Source: Pseudomonas sp. BN102 (GTDB taxonomy: Bacteria; Pseudomonadota; Gammaproteobacteria; Pseudomonadales; Pseudomonadaceae). Taken from it: a DNA stretch of 64,000 nucleotides. The notes beneath the pieces were generated by a model. The model made no database searches. It saw only the letters and a list, made by a program, of their open reading frames with translations, and was not told where the DNA came from. The DNA lies in the NCBI RefSeq assembly GCF_029871245.1, contig NZ_SSON01000040.1, forward strand, positions 1-64,000. Direction: 5' to 3'. Positions 48,021 to 57,122 of this stretch are shown in pieces (positions within the stretch are counted from its first letter, which is position 1; every line of letters starts with the position of its first letter). Made by a program: the position numbers and the translations under genes.

Positions 48021-48965
48021 TCATGCCTTCTTCAGTAGGAACCTTTCCAGCGGCACCTTGGTGATCGCGAAGCCGGCCAGTAGAAGCGCGGAATAGACCG
48101 CGAGGTCATAAGAGACTGGTTGGCCCTCATATCAAGCGCCGATGATTACGGCGAACACGGGAAATATGATGAAGACGAACGACAGCACCACTGGACTCAT
48201 GCGTTTGAGCAGGAAGAAATAGACGATAAAGCCACCCACCGATGCGCACAGCCCGAGGTAGGCCAGCGCACCCCAGGAGCGGGTACTGACGGCGGGAAAG
48301 TCCGGTTGTTCTATCAGGAGCCCCGCCAGGAAGAGCAACAGCCCGGCTACACCGATGGGCAGGGTGTTGTAAGTGATGACGCCGATCTCGGCGCCCCTTT
48401 GCTTGGTTACCACGTAGCACAGTGCATGCATAAGTGCGGCGGCGAGGATGGCCAGCACGCCGCCAAAACCAGAACTCTCCAGGTTCATGCCCTGGCTACG
48501 GAGGATCATGAACAGGCTGCCGAATCCGATGGCAATGCCAAGCACCTGGGACAGGTAGATTCGCTCGCTGAGAAAGAGCGCCGAGAAGATCAGGATGAAT
48601 ACCGGCATACAGCTGAACAGCAGTGCGGTGAGCCCCGAAGAAACATGCAACTCACCGTAGTTCAACAGGTAGTACGGCAAGCCGAAGTAGCACAGTGTCA
48701 CGAAGGTGAAGAAACCTAGCCGCGCTCTCGGAAAGAGGATCGAGTCGCCTCGCAGCAGGGCGAAGCAGAGGAACAGCGGGAAAGCGATCAGGAAACGCAG
48801 GCCGGAGGCCGTGAGTGGCGGCACGGTTTCCACAGCGATCTTGATGCCCAGCCAAGTGGTGCCCCAGCTGACGCAGACAATGAGAAACAGGAGCGCACTG
48901 ACCAGTCTGGAGAACCAACGCAATTTTGTCGTGCTCAGCCCAGAGGCGGACTCTAGAATTGACAT
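48021..48965 (-). pseudogene. EamA/DMT-family exporter interrupted by a TGA codon
   Basis: The reading frame encodes a ten-helix drug/metabolite transporter of the EamA type (two EamA repeats, starting FLIVCVSWGTTWLGIKIA). It meets TGA at 48132-48134 after FPVFAVIIGA. Beyond it the same frame continues for 36 sense codons (YEGQPVSYDLAVYSALLLAG, then FAITKVP) to TGA at 48021. These residues look exactly like the missing last helix. The codon at the break is most simply an original TGG (Trp), since family members often have a tryptophan before Y/L and G-E/G at this place. The truncated 277-residue protein lacks the tenth helix and is probably inactive. It is divergent from a MocR-type regulator that is broken in the same way. 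Confidence 0.8.
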
Positions 48966-49025
48966 GATATCAATGCATCCAATTTGCTAGATTTATGCAG
49001 TTAATTCACGCTACTTGGACTTCAA

Positions 49026-50450
49026 ATGACCGTCAATCCGATTAATGACACCCTATCATTGCTCAGAAATGCGCTGGACTCGGGCCAGGGATCCAAATAC
49101 AAGCGTCTGGCCGATGCAATGGAAAAACAGATTCGCAGCGGCCGCCTGGAGGCCGGCAGCAAGCTGCCGCCCCATCGAATCCTCGCCGATCGCCTGGGCG
49201 TCACCACCGGTACGGTCAGCCGCGCCTATGCCGAACTGGAGTACCTGGGGCTGGTGATCGCCAGGGTGGGCGACGGTACTTTCGTGCTTCACCGCGAGCT
49301 CGCCCACAAGAGGGATGGGGGCTTTCGCAACGCTACGGAAGAGACGGCCGGACATCTCGACATGAGCCGCAACATGCATATTCCGGGGCAGGAAACTGCC
49401 TTCCTCGCCAGGAGCCTGATGCAGTTGGCCGGCGAACCACAGTGATTGCACGAACTGATGGTCTACAGCCCGGAACAGGGGTTGCCGCGCCACCGCCAGA
49501 ATGGCGCCCACTGGCTGGCCAACGGCAAGTTCCAGCCACGGACGGAGCAGGTGCTGTGCACCAACGGTGGCCAGCACGGTTTGCTCTGTACGCTGATGGC
49601 GCTGCTGCGACCCGGCGATACCGTCGTCACCGAGCAACTCACCTATCCCGGCCTGATCAGTGCCGCGCGCATGCTGGGCATCCGGCTGCTGGGGGTGGAA
49701 ATGGACGAAGAAGGCCTGATACCGGCGGCCCTGGACGATCTTTGTCGGCACAACCGGGTGAGCGCCCTCTATTGCACCCCTACCCTACAGAACCCCACGA
49801 CGGCGGTGATGTCGCCTACGCGACGAGAAGCAATTGCCGAACTATGTCGGGAACATAACCTACTTGTTATCGAGGACGAGGCCCACGCTGTTCTACTGGA
49901 GGACCGACCGCTGCCGTTGAGCCACTGCGCGCCAGAGCGCAGCATCCTGATCAGCGGCATGAGCAAGGCGGTAGCGGCGGGTCTGCGCGTGGGCTACCTA
50001 CACGCTCCGGCGGCGCTGGTGGGACGGCTGGCGGCGGCCCTGCGCGGGTCCTGCTGGATGGCTACGCCGCTGGCGATGGAATTGGCCAGTGACTGGATAG
50101 AAAGCGGCATCACGGAGCAGTTGCTGCACCAGCAGATCAGCGAGATAGAACGGCGCAAGGCACTGGTGCAGGGGCTGCTGGAGGGACTGAACTACCGGAC
50201 GCACCCACAGAGCCCGCATTTTTGGATCGAAGTACCAGAGCCCTGGCGCGCCTCCGATGTGGAGGCAGAGCTGAAATCGAAGGACTACCTGATCTCAACG
50301 GCTGAAGCTTTCGCCGTGGGCCGGGCGACGGTGCCCCAGTTCGTGCGAGCCAGCGTCAGCAATTCATCCCATGATGACGGGTTGCTGGTGGAGGGCTTCC
50401 GGGCACTCGCCGCTGCCCTGCGACAGGAGGTTGGAGCGGTACAGGAGTGA
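49026..50450 (+). pseudogene. MocR-type (GntR-aminotransferase) regulator interrupted by a TGA codon
   Basis: One continuous frame of about 474 codons with a single in-frame TGA at 49443-49445. The first part (139 residues) has the GntR winged HTH (RLADAMEKQIRSGRLEAGSK, then LPPHRILADRLGVTTGTVS). The second part (334 residues) has the fold-type-I aminotransferase domain, including the PLP-lysine region ILISGMSKAVAAGLRVGY. The order and linker are those of MocR regulators. Reading through the TGA joins LAGEPQ to LHELMVYSPEQG with no frameshift. Translation could restart at TTG 49446, but the product would lack the DNA-binding domain. Such regulators often control a divergent exporter, here the equally broken DMT gene. 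Confidence 0.82.
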
Positions 50451-50494
50451 TCGGATTGCATTTCCGGCGAAGACTATCGCGAGTAAATCGCTAA

Positions 50495-50842
50495 CGTTCC
50501 TTCGACGACTTCATCGAACCCGCCCGCCACGCCCTACGCCAGCGCGCGCTATGCCGCCGGCCTGCACCACAAGGTACTGCCGGCGCGGTGCGCGGGATTT
50601 TCGAATCCATGGTCCAGCTGTCCGACCATGGCGAACTGATAGACAAGTTCATTGCCCTGCCCTTCTCCAGGATGTTCATGTACGGCGAGCTGAACGCATC
50701 GCTGTCGTACCTGGCCTACATCCAGAGCCAGGGGGTGCAGTTGGCGGAGTTCCGCAGCTGCGGGCATTTCCCCATGTACTCCAACCCCACCGCCATGTGG
50801 GAGCGCATCGCCTATCTGCACCGCCTCTGCCCCACCGACTGA
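50495..50842 (+). pseudogene. Relic of an alpha/beta hydrolase gene
   Basis: The last 84 codons (from 50588) read RGIFESMVQLSDHGELIDKF, then ALPFSRMFMYGELNASLSYL and CGHFPMYSNPTAMWERI. This is the C-terminal third of an alpha/beta hydrolase with its catalytic histidine. Upstream, RYAAGLHHKVLP in another frame and FDDFIEPARHAL in a third look like earlier parts of the same protein, so frameshifts are present. The N-terminal half with the nucleophile is gone. It directly follows the broken MocR gene. Confidence 0.7.
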
Positions 50843-50971
50843 TGACCCCGGCCGCCACGCGGCCCACCAGATCCTTTCATTGCTGACGGACTCTCCCCGT
50901 GGACACCCTCGACCCCTGGCCTACACTCGATCGAGTTCGTCGCCAGCCACGCACCGCAGAGGGGACATTTG

Positions 50972-51490
50972 ATGATCAACGTTCGCACGGCCACGATGCT
51001 TGCCCATTACAAGCAGTGGGTCGATCAACGGCTCTTCGAGAGCCTGGTTTCATTGCCACCCGACGAAGTCGGCAAGGAACGCCAGACCCTATGCAAAAGC
51101 ATCATCGGCACGCTGAATCACATCTATGTGGTCGATTGCATCTGGCAGGCTCACCTGACGCACAAGGAGCACGGTTACAAGACGCGACTGGAAGTGCCGC
51201 ACCCTGAACTGGACGAACTCCAGGCTGCTCAGTTGGCCATCGATGAGTGGTTCATGTCATGGAGTGCCCAGCAGACGGACGAGTCGCTGAATGAGCCAAT
51301 TGAATTCGCATTCGTGTCGGGAGATCGCAGCGTCATGACGGCAGGCGCCATGCTGATGCATGTCGTCAACCATGCGTCCTATCACCGTGGGTGCGTGATC
51401 CAGATGTATATCGAGATTCCAGCCAAGCCGCCAATCACCGACCTTCCCGTGTTCCTGAGGGAATCTTTCCCCACGTACACGACAGGCTAG
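50972..51490 (+). CDS. DinB-family protein
   Basis: A 172-residue four-helix protein. The DinB metal-site histidines are visible in LNHIYVVDCIWQAHL and HVVNHASYHRGCV, and the N-terminus MLAHYKQWVDQRLFE is typical. The ATG at 50972 follows AGGGGACA. Members are probable metal-dependent thiol (bacillithiol/mycothiol-like or glutathione) transferases or related enzymes; in Pseudomonas the exact reaction is not known. It is convergent with the LysR gene, overlapping by four bases at the stop codons. Confidence 0.88.
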   Translation: MINVRTATMLAHYKQWVDQRLFESLVSLPPDEVGKERQTLCKSIIGTLNHIYVVDCIWQAHLTHKEHGYKTRLEVPHPELDELQAAQLAIDEWFMSWSAQQTDESLNEPIEFAFVSGDRSVMTAGAMLMHVVNHASYHRGCVIQMYIEIPAKPPITDLPVFLRESFPTYTTG

Positions 51491-52404
51491 AAGGAAGGTT
51501 CCGGCGCGGACATATGCTCCACGATCCTTTCGCGCAGCCAGCGTTCGGCAGGATCGTTGTCCGTCCCACCACTCCACACCATGGACAGCTCAGACGTGAC
51601 GATGGGGAATGGAGGGTCATCGGCGCGCAGGCCACAGCCTTCGATCAACGCCGCGGCGGCGTAGTCGGGAACCGTAGCGAGCATTTCGGTACCCGCGAGG
51701 ATCGCGCGCAGACCACTGAACTGAGGTACTGCCAGCACGACCCGACGTGTCCTGCCGACCCTGGCCAGGTCATTGTCGATATTCCCGCTCAGGTCACCTG
51801 AGAACGACACGAGCGCATGGGGACGCTCGCAGTACTCATCCAGCGTCAGTGCTCCGGGACGGTTGTCGCCGCGCAGGATCTTGCAGCGCAGGTTACGCAA
51901 TCTCTTACGCTTGGCATTCGCCGGCAATTCCGTGGTGTAGCTGATGCCAACCGATATCTCCCCGGATCCGAGCATCGGCGACATCAGCAGGAAATTCACC
52001 CGGCGTACGACGACTATTATCTCAGGCGCTTCCTGGCGGATCTGGTGGAGCAGCGGAGGAAACAGCCCGAACTCGACATCGTCCGACAGGCCGATCCGGA
52101 ACGTGCCGTGGTAGGTCGCCGGGTTGAACTCCTTGGCCCTGCTGACTGCGCTGGAGATCGTGTCCAGGGCGGGTTGCAGCTCTTCGAGTATCTCCAGGGC
52201 CCTCTTGGTGGGCTCAAAAGTACGACCGCTCCGGACCAGCAACGGATCGTCGAACAGGTCGCGCAAGCGCGCCAGCGCTGCGCTGACTGCCGGTTGGCCG
52301 AGGAAGAGCTTTTCCGATGCACGAGTCAGGTTCTTCTCGAACATCAGGGTTTCGAAGACCACTAACAGATTCATGTCTACACGACGCAGATCATTGCGGT
52401 TCAT
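51487..52404 (-). CDS. LysR-family regulator closely resembling MexT
   Basis: A 305-residue LysR protein. Its start MNRNDLRRVDMNLLVVFETL, the HTH RASEKLFLGQPAVSAALARL, and later segments such as RIGLSDDVEFGL, ISYTTELPANAKRK and RPHALVSFSGDLSG agree with my memory of P. aeruginosa MexT far better than with an average LysR protein. MexT activates mexEF-oprN and a set of stress genes. A MexEF-like pair lies about 28 kb to the left, preceded by a PtrA-type small protein, so a regulatory link is plausible. It could instead be a related paralogue with its own target. Confidence 0.85.
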   Translation of the reverse strand: MNRNDLRRVDMNLLVVFETLMFEKNLTRASEKLFLGQPAVSAALARLRDLFDDPLLVRSGRTFEPTKRALEILEELQPALDTISSAVSRAKEFNPATYHGTFRIGLSDDVEFGLFPPLLHQIRQEAPEIIVVVRRVNFLLMSPMLGSGEISVGISYTTELPANAKRKRLRNLRCKILRGDNRPGALTLDEYCERPHALVSFSGDLSGNIDNDLARVGRTRRVVLAVPQFSGLRAILAGTEMLATVPDYAAAALIEGCGLRADDPPFPIVTSELSMVWSGGTDNDPAERWLRERIVEHMSAPEPSF

Positions 52405-52534
52405 CTGGGCCTCCCGCCGGTTGTAGCTGCCTTGAATACAGCGGCCTGACTCCGTCGATCGTCATTGTCCGCTGTCGCCGAGGCCGGATCAGCGCTTCGG
52501 AGAACACGTCCTTTCGCCTGCTCCCCGGTGCCGA

Positions 52535-52972
52535 TCAAGCGCTCCTGGTTTTCCGAGAACGGGCGACGCGAGCGGCCCCATTGAGCGCCACTGCGGCACG
52601 AATGAGCGCCTGCAATCCCTTTTCATCGATCCTGTCGCCCTCATGGAAATCGATGGCACGCCGGGTGTTGCCGTCGAGGCTGGAATTGAAGAGGCAAGAT
52701 GGGTCCTCCAACGAAGCCCCCTTGGCGAACGTCATCTTCACGACACTCTTGTACGTCTCACCGGTGCAAAGGATTCCGTCGTGCGACCACACGGGAACCC
52801 CTCTCCACTTCCACTCCTCGGCCACTTCGGGGTCAACCTCTTTGATGAGCGCTCGGAGCCGGGCAAGCATCTCACCCCGCCAATCGCCCAGCTCCCTGAT
52901 CCGCTCATCGATCAGCCGCGAGGCAGAACCGCCCTCCTCCGCTGCCTTTGAGCCGATATTCTCCTTCGTCAT
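52535..52972 (-). CDS. DUF1801 domain protein
   Basis: A 145-residue protein with the DUF1801/YdhG-like pattern: IDPEV-like KEVDPEVAEEWKWRGVPVWSH, then YKSVVKMTFAKGASL with the conserved K and F, and NSSLDGNTRRAIDFHEGD. The function is unknown; the fold is related to frataxin-like/YdhG proteins. It is 130 bases upstream of the MexT-like gene in the same direction and may share its transcript. Confidence 0.82.
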   Translation of the reverse strand: MTKENIGSKAAEEGGSASRLIDERIRELGDWRGEMLARLRALIKEVDPEVAEEWKWRGVPVWSHDGILCTGETYKSVVKMTFAKGASLEDPSCLFNSSLDGNTRRAIDFHEGDRIDEKGLQALIRAAVALNGAARVARSRKTRSA

Positions 52973-53395
52973 GATGGCGGCGTCCTCTTCCTGGTGGTTG
53001 TCGTTCGTCCGACGCCTGAGTATCGCTCACTGACGATTTCCCGCCAGGCAAAATGAACGAGAGGCCGATTGCTGCCTTTCGTCATAGCTTTCGACCCGAA
53101 CCGGCGTCAGCGCATCTGTTTCCCCGCAAAATCTCCGTTGAACTGGCAAGCGTCAAACCCGACCAAACCACACCTCTAGGTGCAGCTGAACACGTACCGA
53201 GCGCGGTACAAGGCCAAGCCGGCGCTCTTCTAGGCCGGCCGTCGATCCACTGGGTGGCGCGCTCGAATAGTTTCTGCGCGACAGCATTCACGCAATCTGC
53301 TGCTACCAAAACGGCGCAGCCCCCGCCAAGTCCCATATACGGATGCAATCCGGGACACCGTGTTCCCGGATCGCATCCTGGCTATTTGGCAGACC
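52973..53395. other. 423-base stretch with one palindrome and no gene
   Basis: No frame has a plausible start, family match or ribosome-binding site. The right end carries the hairpin repeat at 53341-53378. The left end must contain the promoter of the DUF1801 gene. Confidence 0.5.
53341..53378. repeat. Palindrome GGATGCAATCCGGGA..TCCCGGATCGCATCC
   Basis: GGATGCAATCCGGGA (53341-53355) pairs with TCCCGGATCGCATCC (53364-53378) with only one mismatch, around an eight-base loop. It lies 18 bases beyond the stop of the ABC permease gene and may end that transcript. It resembles the Pseudomonas CCGGATTGCATCC repeat type. Confidence 0.6.
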
Positions 53396-54262
53396 TCAGC
53401 GCTGCATTCCCCAGCGCTTGACGGTGATCCGCTCCAGGCTGGCGAACACCAGGTTCTCCACCAGCAGGCCGATCAGGATCACCGCAGCGAGGCCGGCGAA
53501 CACCTTGTCGGTGTAGAGCTCGTTGCGGTTCTGGAAGATGTACCAGCCCAGGCCGCCCTTGCCGCTGGTGGCACCGAACACCAGCTCGGCGGCGATCAGC
53601 GTGCGCCAGGCGAACGCCCAGCCGATCTTCAGCCCGGCGAGGATCGACGGCAGCGCCGCCGGGATCAGGATGAACAGCACGAAGCGCAGGCCCTTGAGGC
53701 CGTAGTTGCGCCCGGCCATGCGCTGAGTCTCGGATACCCCGAGAAAGCCGGCGTAGGTGTTCAGCGCCAGGGCCCAGAGCACCGAATGGATCAGCACGAA
53801 GATCAGGCTGCTCTCGCCCAGGCCGAACCACAGCAGCGCCAGCGGCAGCAGGGCGATGGCCGGCAGCGGATTGAACATGGCGGTCAGGCTGGACAGCAGG
53901 TCGCGGCCGAGCTGGGTCGACACCGCCAGGGTGGTCAGCAGGAAGGCCAGGCCGATGCCGGCCAGGTAACCCTTGACCAGCACCGCCAGGGAAATCGCCA
54001 CCTTCTCCAGCAGCTCGCCGCTGGCGACGCCCTCGACGAAGGCGCGGGCGGTCTGCAGGAAGCCCGGCAGCAACAGGTCGTTGGCCTGGTAACGGGCGAC
54101 CAGCTCCCAGGCCAGGGCCAGCAGCAGCAGGATCAGCGACTTGCGCAGCCAGCCCTGTTGCCAAAGGCGCTGGGCCACGGGCAGCTCGCGCTCCAGGGGC
54201 AGGTCGTCCAAGGGGGCGAGGACGATTTCGTATTCCTCGCGGTGTACACCGGAAGCAGTCAT
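53396..54262 (-). CDS. ABC transporter permease, sulfonate/nitrate type
   Basis: A 288-residue permease of the SsuC/TauC/NrtB family. After a polar N-terminus, about six helices follow. The cytoplasmic EAA loop is recognisable near AGRNYGLKGLRFVLFILIPAALPSILAGLKIG. The segment LIAAELVFGATSGKGGLGWYI is typical of sulfonate and taurine permeases. It is the last gene of a four-gene unit with an ATPase, a binding protein and a TauD-like dioxygenase. The substrate is probably an organosulfur compound. Confidence 0.9.
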   Translation of the reverse strand: MTASGVHREEYEIVLAPLDDLPLERELPVAQRLWQQGWLRKSLILLLLALAWELVARYQANDLLLPGFLQTARAFVEGVASGELLEKVAISLAVLVKGYLAGIGLAFLLTTLAVSTQLGRDLLSSLTAMFNPLPAIALLPLALLWFGLGESSLIFVLIHSVLWALALNTYAGFLGVSETQRMAGRNYGLKGLRFVLFILIPAALPSILAGLKIGWAFAWRTLIAAELVFGATSGKGGLGWYIFQNRNELYTDKVFAGLAAVILIGLLVENLVFASLERITVKRWGMQR

Positions 54263-54277
54263 GGCAAGGGTCTCGCT

Positions 54278-55138
54278 TCAATAGGCAATGCGGATGTCCT
54301 GGAAGCCCAGGTCGCTGGGCAGCGGCCCGCCGTCCTGGTCGAACAGCAGCCGGTGGATGCGCTGGGCGGCGTTCTGGAAGGCCACGCCGCCGAGGCTGTG
54401 CAGGTCGAACTGGTGGCTGTTGATCTCCGCCCGCACCCGCCCCGGATGGGGCGACAGCAGAAGGATGCGGTTGCCCACCACCAGCGCCTCCTCGATGGAA
54501 TGGGTGACGAACAGCAGGGTGAAGCGCACCTCGTCCCACAGCTGCAGCAGCTCTTCCTGCATCTTGCGCCGGGTCAGGGCGTCCAGCGCGGCGAAGGGCT
54601 CGTCCATCAGCAGGATCTTCGGCTGCATGGCCAGAGCCCGGGCGATGGCCACCCGCGCCTTCATACCGCCGGACAGGGTGTGCGGATAGGCGTCGGCGAA
54701 GGCGGCCAGGCCGACCTTCTCCAGGTAGTGCAGCGCCCGTTCCTCGGCCTCGCGGCGCTTGAGCGTGCGCGAGGCCAGCAACGGGAACATCACGTTCTGC
54801 TTCACCGTCTTCCACGGCGGTAGCTGGTCGAACTCCTGGAACACCACGATGCGGTCGGGGCCAGGTTCGCGGACCGGCACGCCATCGAGGCGGATGCTGC
54901 CACCACGCGGGGCGATGAATCCGGCCACCGCCTTGAGCAGGGTGGACTTGCCGCAGCCGGACGGGCCGAGCAGGACGAAGCGGTCGGCCGGGTCGACCTC
55001 GAAACTCACCTCGTGGGTGGCGCGCACCACCCGCTGCGGGGTGCGGTATTCCAGGCTGACCGACTCCACCTGCAGCACCGGCCGCAGGTAGGTGTCACGG
55101 GTTGTGCTGGCCAGGTGGCCTGGCAACGGGGCATTCAT
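54278..55138 (-). CDS. ABC transporter ATPase, sulfonate/nitrate type
   Basis: A 286-residue nucleotide-binding protein with Walker A GPSGCGKST, Q-loop VFQEFDQLPPWKTV, signature LSGGMKARVAIARAL, Walker B ILLMDEPFAALD and switch H (FVTHSIEEA). All catalytic elements are intact. The VFQEFDQLPPW Q-loop is common in the SsuB/TauB group. It lies 15 bases upstream of the permease gene and follows the binding-protein gene by four bases. Confidence 0.93.
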   Translation of the reverse strand: MNAPLPGHLASTTRDTYLRPVLQVESVSLEYRTPQRVVRATHEVSFEVDPADRFVLLGPSGCGKSTLLKAVAGFIAPRGGSIRLDGVPVREPGPDRIVVFQEFDQLPPWKTVKQNVMFPLLASRTLKRREAEERALHYLEKVGLAAFADAYPHTLSGGMKARVAIARALAMQPKILLMDEPFAALDALTRRKMQEELLQLWDEVRFTLLFVTHSIEEALVVGNRILLLSPHPGRVRAEINSHQFDLHSLGGVAFQNAAQRIHRLLFDQDGGPLPSDLGFQDIRIAY

Positions 55139-55142
55139 CGCA

Positions 55143-56189
55143 TCAGCTTCCTTGCAGCGGGTGTGCTTCGTCCTGGAAGAAGTAGTCCTGCCAGGACGCC
55201 GGCTTGTTCTTGATGGCGCCGACGCGATGGAGGAAATCCGCCAGCGGGTAGGTGTTGGTGGGGTTCACGCTGAACTGGATCTGCTCGCTGCCGATGACCT
55301 TCAGCAGGTCCTCGCGGCTGATCTTGGCGCCGGTGACGCGGATGTAGGTGTCGGCGGCGGCGCCCTTGTCCTTCTGGGCGAACTCGGCGGCCTCGGCCAG
55401 CGCCGCGACGAAGGCCTTGTAGGTCTTGGGGTTCTCCTGGCGGAACTTCTCGGTGGAATAGAGCACGGTGGGCGAGTTCGGGCCGAGCAGCTCGTAGGTG
55501 TCGAGCACCACGTGCACGTCGGGGGTCTCCAGGGCCTGGTTCTGGAACGGCGGGTTGGAGAAGTGCCCGGTCAGTTCGGTGCCGCCGGACTTCAGCGCGG
55601 CGGTGGCGTCCGGGTGCGGCAGGGCCACGGTGTATTTGTCCAGGCGGGCGTATTCCTGGTCACCCCACTGCTTGGCAGCGGCGTACTGGAGGAAGCGCGA
55701 TTGCACGGAAACCCCCACCGCCGGCACCGCGATGCGGTCCTTGTCACCGATGTCGGCGATGGTCCTGACCTTCGGGTTGTTGCTCACCAGGTAGTAGGGG
55801 AAGTTGCCCAGGGAAGCCACGCCCTTGACGTTCTGCCGGCCGTGGGTGCGGTCCCAGATGGTCAGCAGCGGGCCGATGCCGGCGCCGGCGATGTCGATGG
55901 AACCGGCCAGCAGTGCATCGTTGACCGCCGCGCCACCGGACAGCTGGTTCCAATCCACCTTGATGTCGAGGCCCTCGGCCTTGCCGTGCTTCTCGATCAG
56001 TTGCTGGTCGCGCACCACGTTGAGCAGCAGGTAGACGACGCCGAACTGTTCGGCGATGCGGATCTGCCCCTCGGCCCGGGCCGCGTCGGGCACGGCCAGG
56101 CCGGCCGTCAGCAGGCTCAGGCCGAGTCCGAGTGTGCCGGCCAGGCGGCCGAACCTGGGAATGAAGGAAAAGCGTTTACCTAGAGACAT
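55143..56189 (-). CDS. Periplasmic substrate-binding protein, sulfonate/taurine type
   Basis: A 348-residue protein with a signal peptide (cleavage near DAARAEG) and the fold of SsuA/TauA/NrtA binding proteins. Visible marks are GGAAVNDALLAGSIDIAGAG, the VSNNPKVRTIADIGDKDRIAV segment and GGTELTGHFSNPPFQ. The start at 56189 is preferred over a longer one because GGAGCTC precedes it. The ligand is probably a sulfonate or sulfate ester, judged by the dioxygenase gene next to it. Confidence 0.88.
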   Translation of the reverse strand: MSLGKRFSFIPRFGRLAGTLGLGLSLLTAGLAVPDAARAEGQIRIAEQFGVVYLLLNVVRDQQLIEKHGKAEGLDIKVDWNQLSGGAAVNDALLAGSIDIAGAGIGPLLTIWDRTHGRQNVKGVASLGNFPYYLVSNNPKVRTIADIGDKDRIAVPAVGVSVQSRFLQYAAAKQWGDQEYARLDKYTVALPHPDATAALKSGGTELTGHFSNPPFQNQALETPDVHVVLDTYELLGPNSPTVLYSTEKFRQENPKTYKAFVAALAEAAEFAQKDKGAAADTYIRVTGAKISREDLLKVIGSEQIQFSVNPTNTYPLADFLHRVGAIKNKPASWQDYFFQDEAHPLQGS

Positions 56190-56228
56190 AACGAGCTCCA
56201 TACAGTCTTCAACGGAAGGGGGATCAGG

Positions 56229-57122
56229 TCAGAACGGGGCGTCGCCCTGGATGGTGGTGCGGTGCATGCGCCGGCGAAGGTGGTTGGGGCAGCCGGTGGC
56301 CAGGTGGATCACCGCCCGGTTATCCCAGAACACCAGGTCATGGGGCTGCCAGCGGTGCCGGTAGATGAACTCGGGGCGCGCACTGTGGGCGAACAGTTCG
56401 GCGAGGATCTGCCGGCTTTCGTCTGCGGGGATATCGAGGATGTGGGTGGTGAAGTTCTCGTTGACGAACACCCCCTTGCGGCCCGTCTCCGGGTGCGTGC
56501 GCACCACGGGGTGGACCACGGCCTTGACCTCGGCGAGCTGGGCGGCGGTGAGCTGCGGCCGCTGGATGCCCTGAAACACCTCGTCGGCATAACGCGCGGT
56601 ATAGGAGTGGGCCGCGCGCTTTCCCTCGATGGCCTGGCGCAGGGTCTCCGGCAGCGTCTCGTAGGCCAGTTGCTGGCTGGCGAACAGGGTGTCGCCGCCC
56701 TCCTCCGGCAATTCCTGGGCGAGCAGCATCGACCCCAGACTCGGCAACTCCTTGTACGACAGGTCCGAATGCCAGAACTTGCCGGCATCGCCCAGGCCGA
56801 CGGGGCGGCCGTTCTCGACGATGTTGGAAATGATGAAGATCTCGGGATGGTTCTCCAGCAGGAACTGCTTGAGCACATGAATCTGCAGCGGCCCGAAACG
56901 GCGGCTGAAGGCGATCTGCTGTTCGGGGGTGATGCGCTGGTCACGGAACACCAGCACATGGTGGTCCAGGTGGGCGCGGTGGATACGGGCGAAATCCGCG
57001 CCGTTCAGCGGCCGGGCCAGGTCCAGGCCGACGATCTCGGCGCCCAGGGCGGCACCGGCAAAAGGCAGGATATCGAAGCGCTGCGGCTCGGCCGCGGCAA
57101 CAGTCAGGGAAGCCACTGACAT
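56229..57122 (-). CDS. TauD/TfdA-family Fe(II)/2-oxoglutarate dioxygenase
   Basis: A 297-residue dioxygenase. The iron ligands are H118 and D120 (KFWHSDLSYKE) and the distal histidine in WDNRAVIHLATG; the 2-oxoglutarate-binding arginine lies in the C-terminal RRRMHRTTI segment. The start at 57122 follows GGAG. It is the first gene of the unit with the ABC transporter, as in taurine and alkylsulfate (atsK-like) clusters. It would cleave the organosulfur substrate to sulfite or sulfate plus an aldehyde in the cytoplasm after uptake. Which substrate is used is not evident. Confidence 0.9.
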   Translation of the reverse strand: MSVASLTVAAAEPQRFDILPFAGAALGAEIVGLDLARPLNGADFARIHRAHLDHHVLVFRDQRITPEQQIAFSRRFGPLQIHVLKQFLLENHPEIFIISNIVENGRPVGLGDAGKFWHSDLSYKELPSLGSMLLAQELPEEGGDTLFASQQLAYETLPETLRQAIEGKRAAHSYTARYADEVFQGIQRPQLTAAQLAEVKAVVHPVVRTHPETGRKGVFVNENFTTHILDIPADESRQILAELFAHSARPEFIYRHRWQPHDLVFWDNRAVIHLATGCPNHLRRRMHRTTIQGDAPF

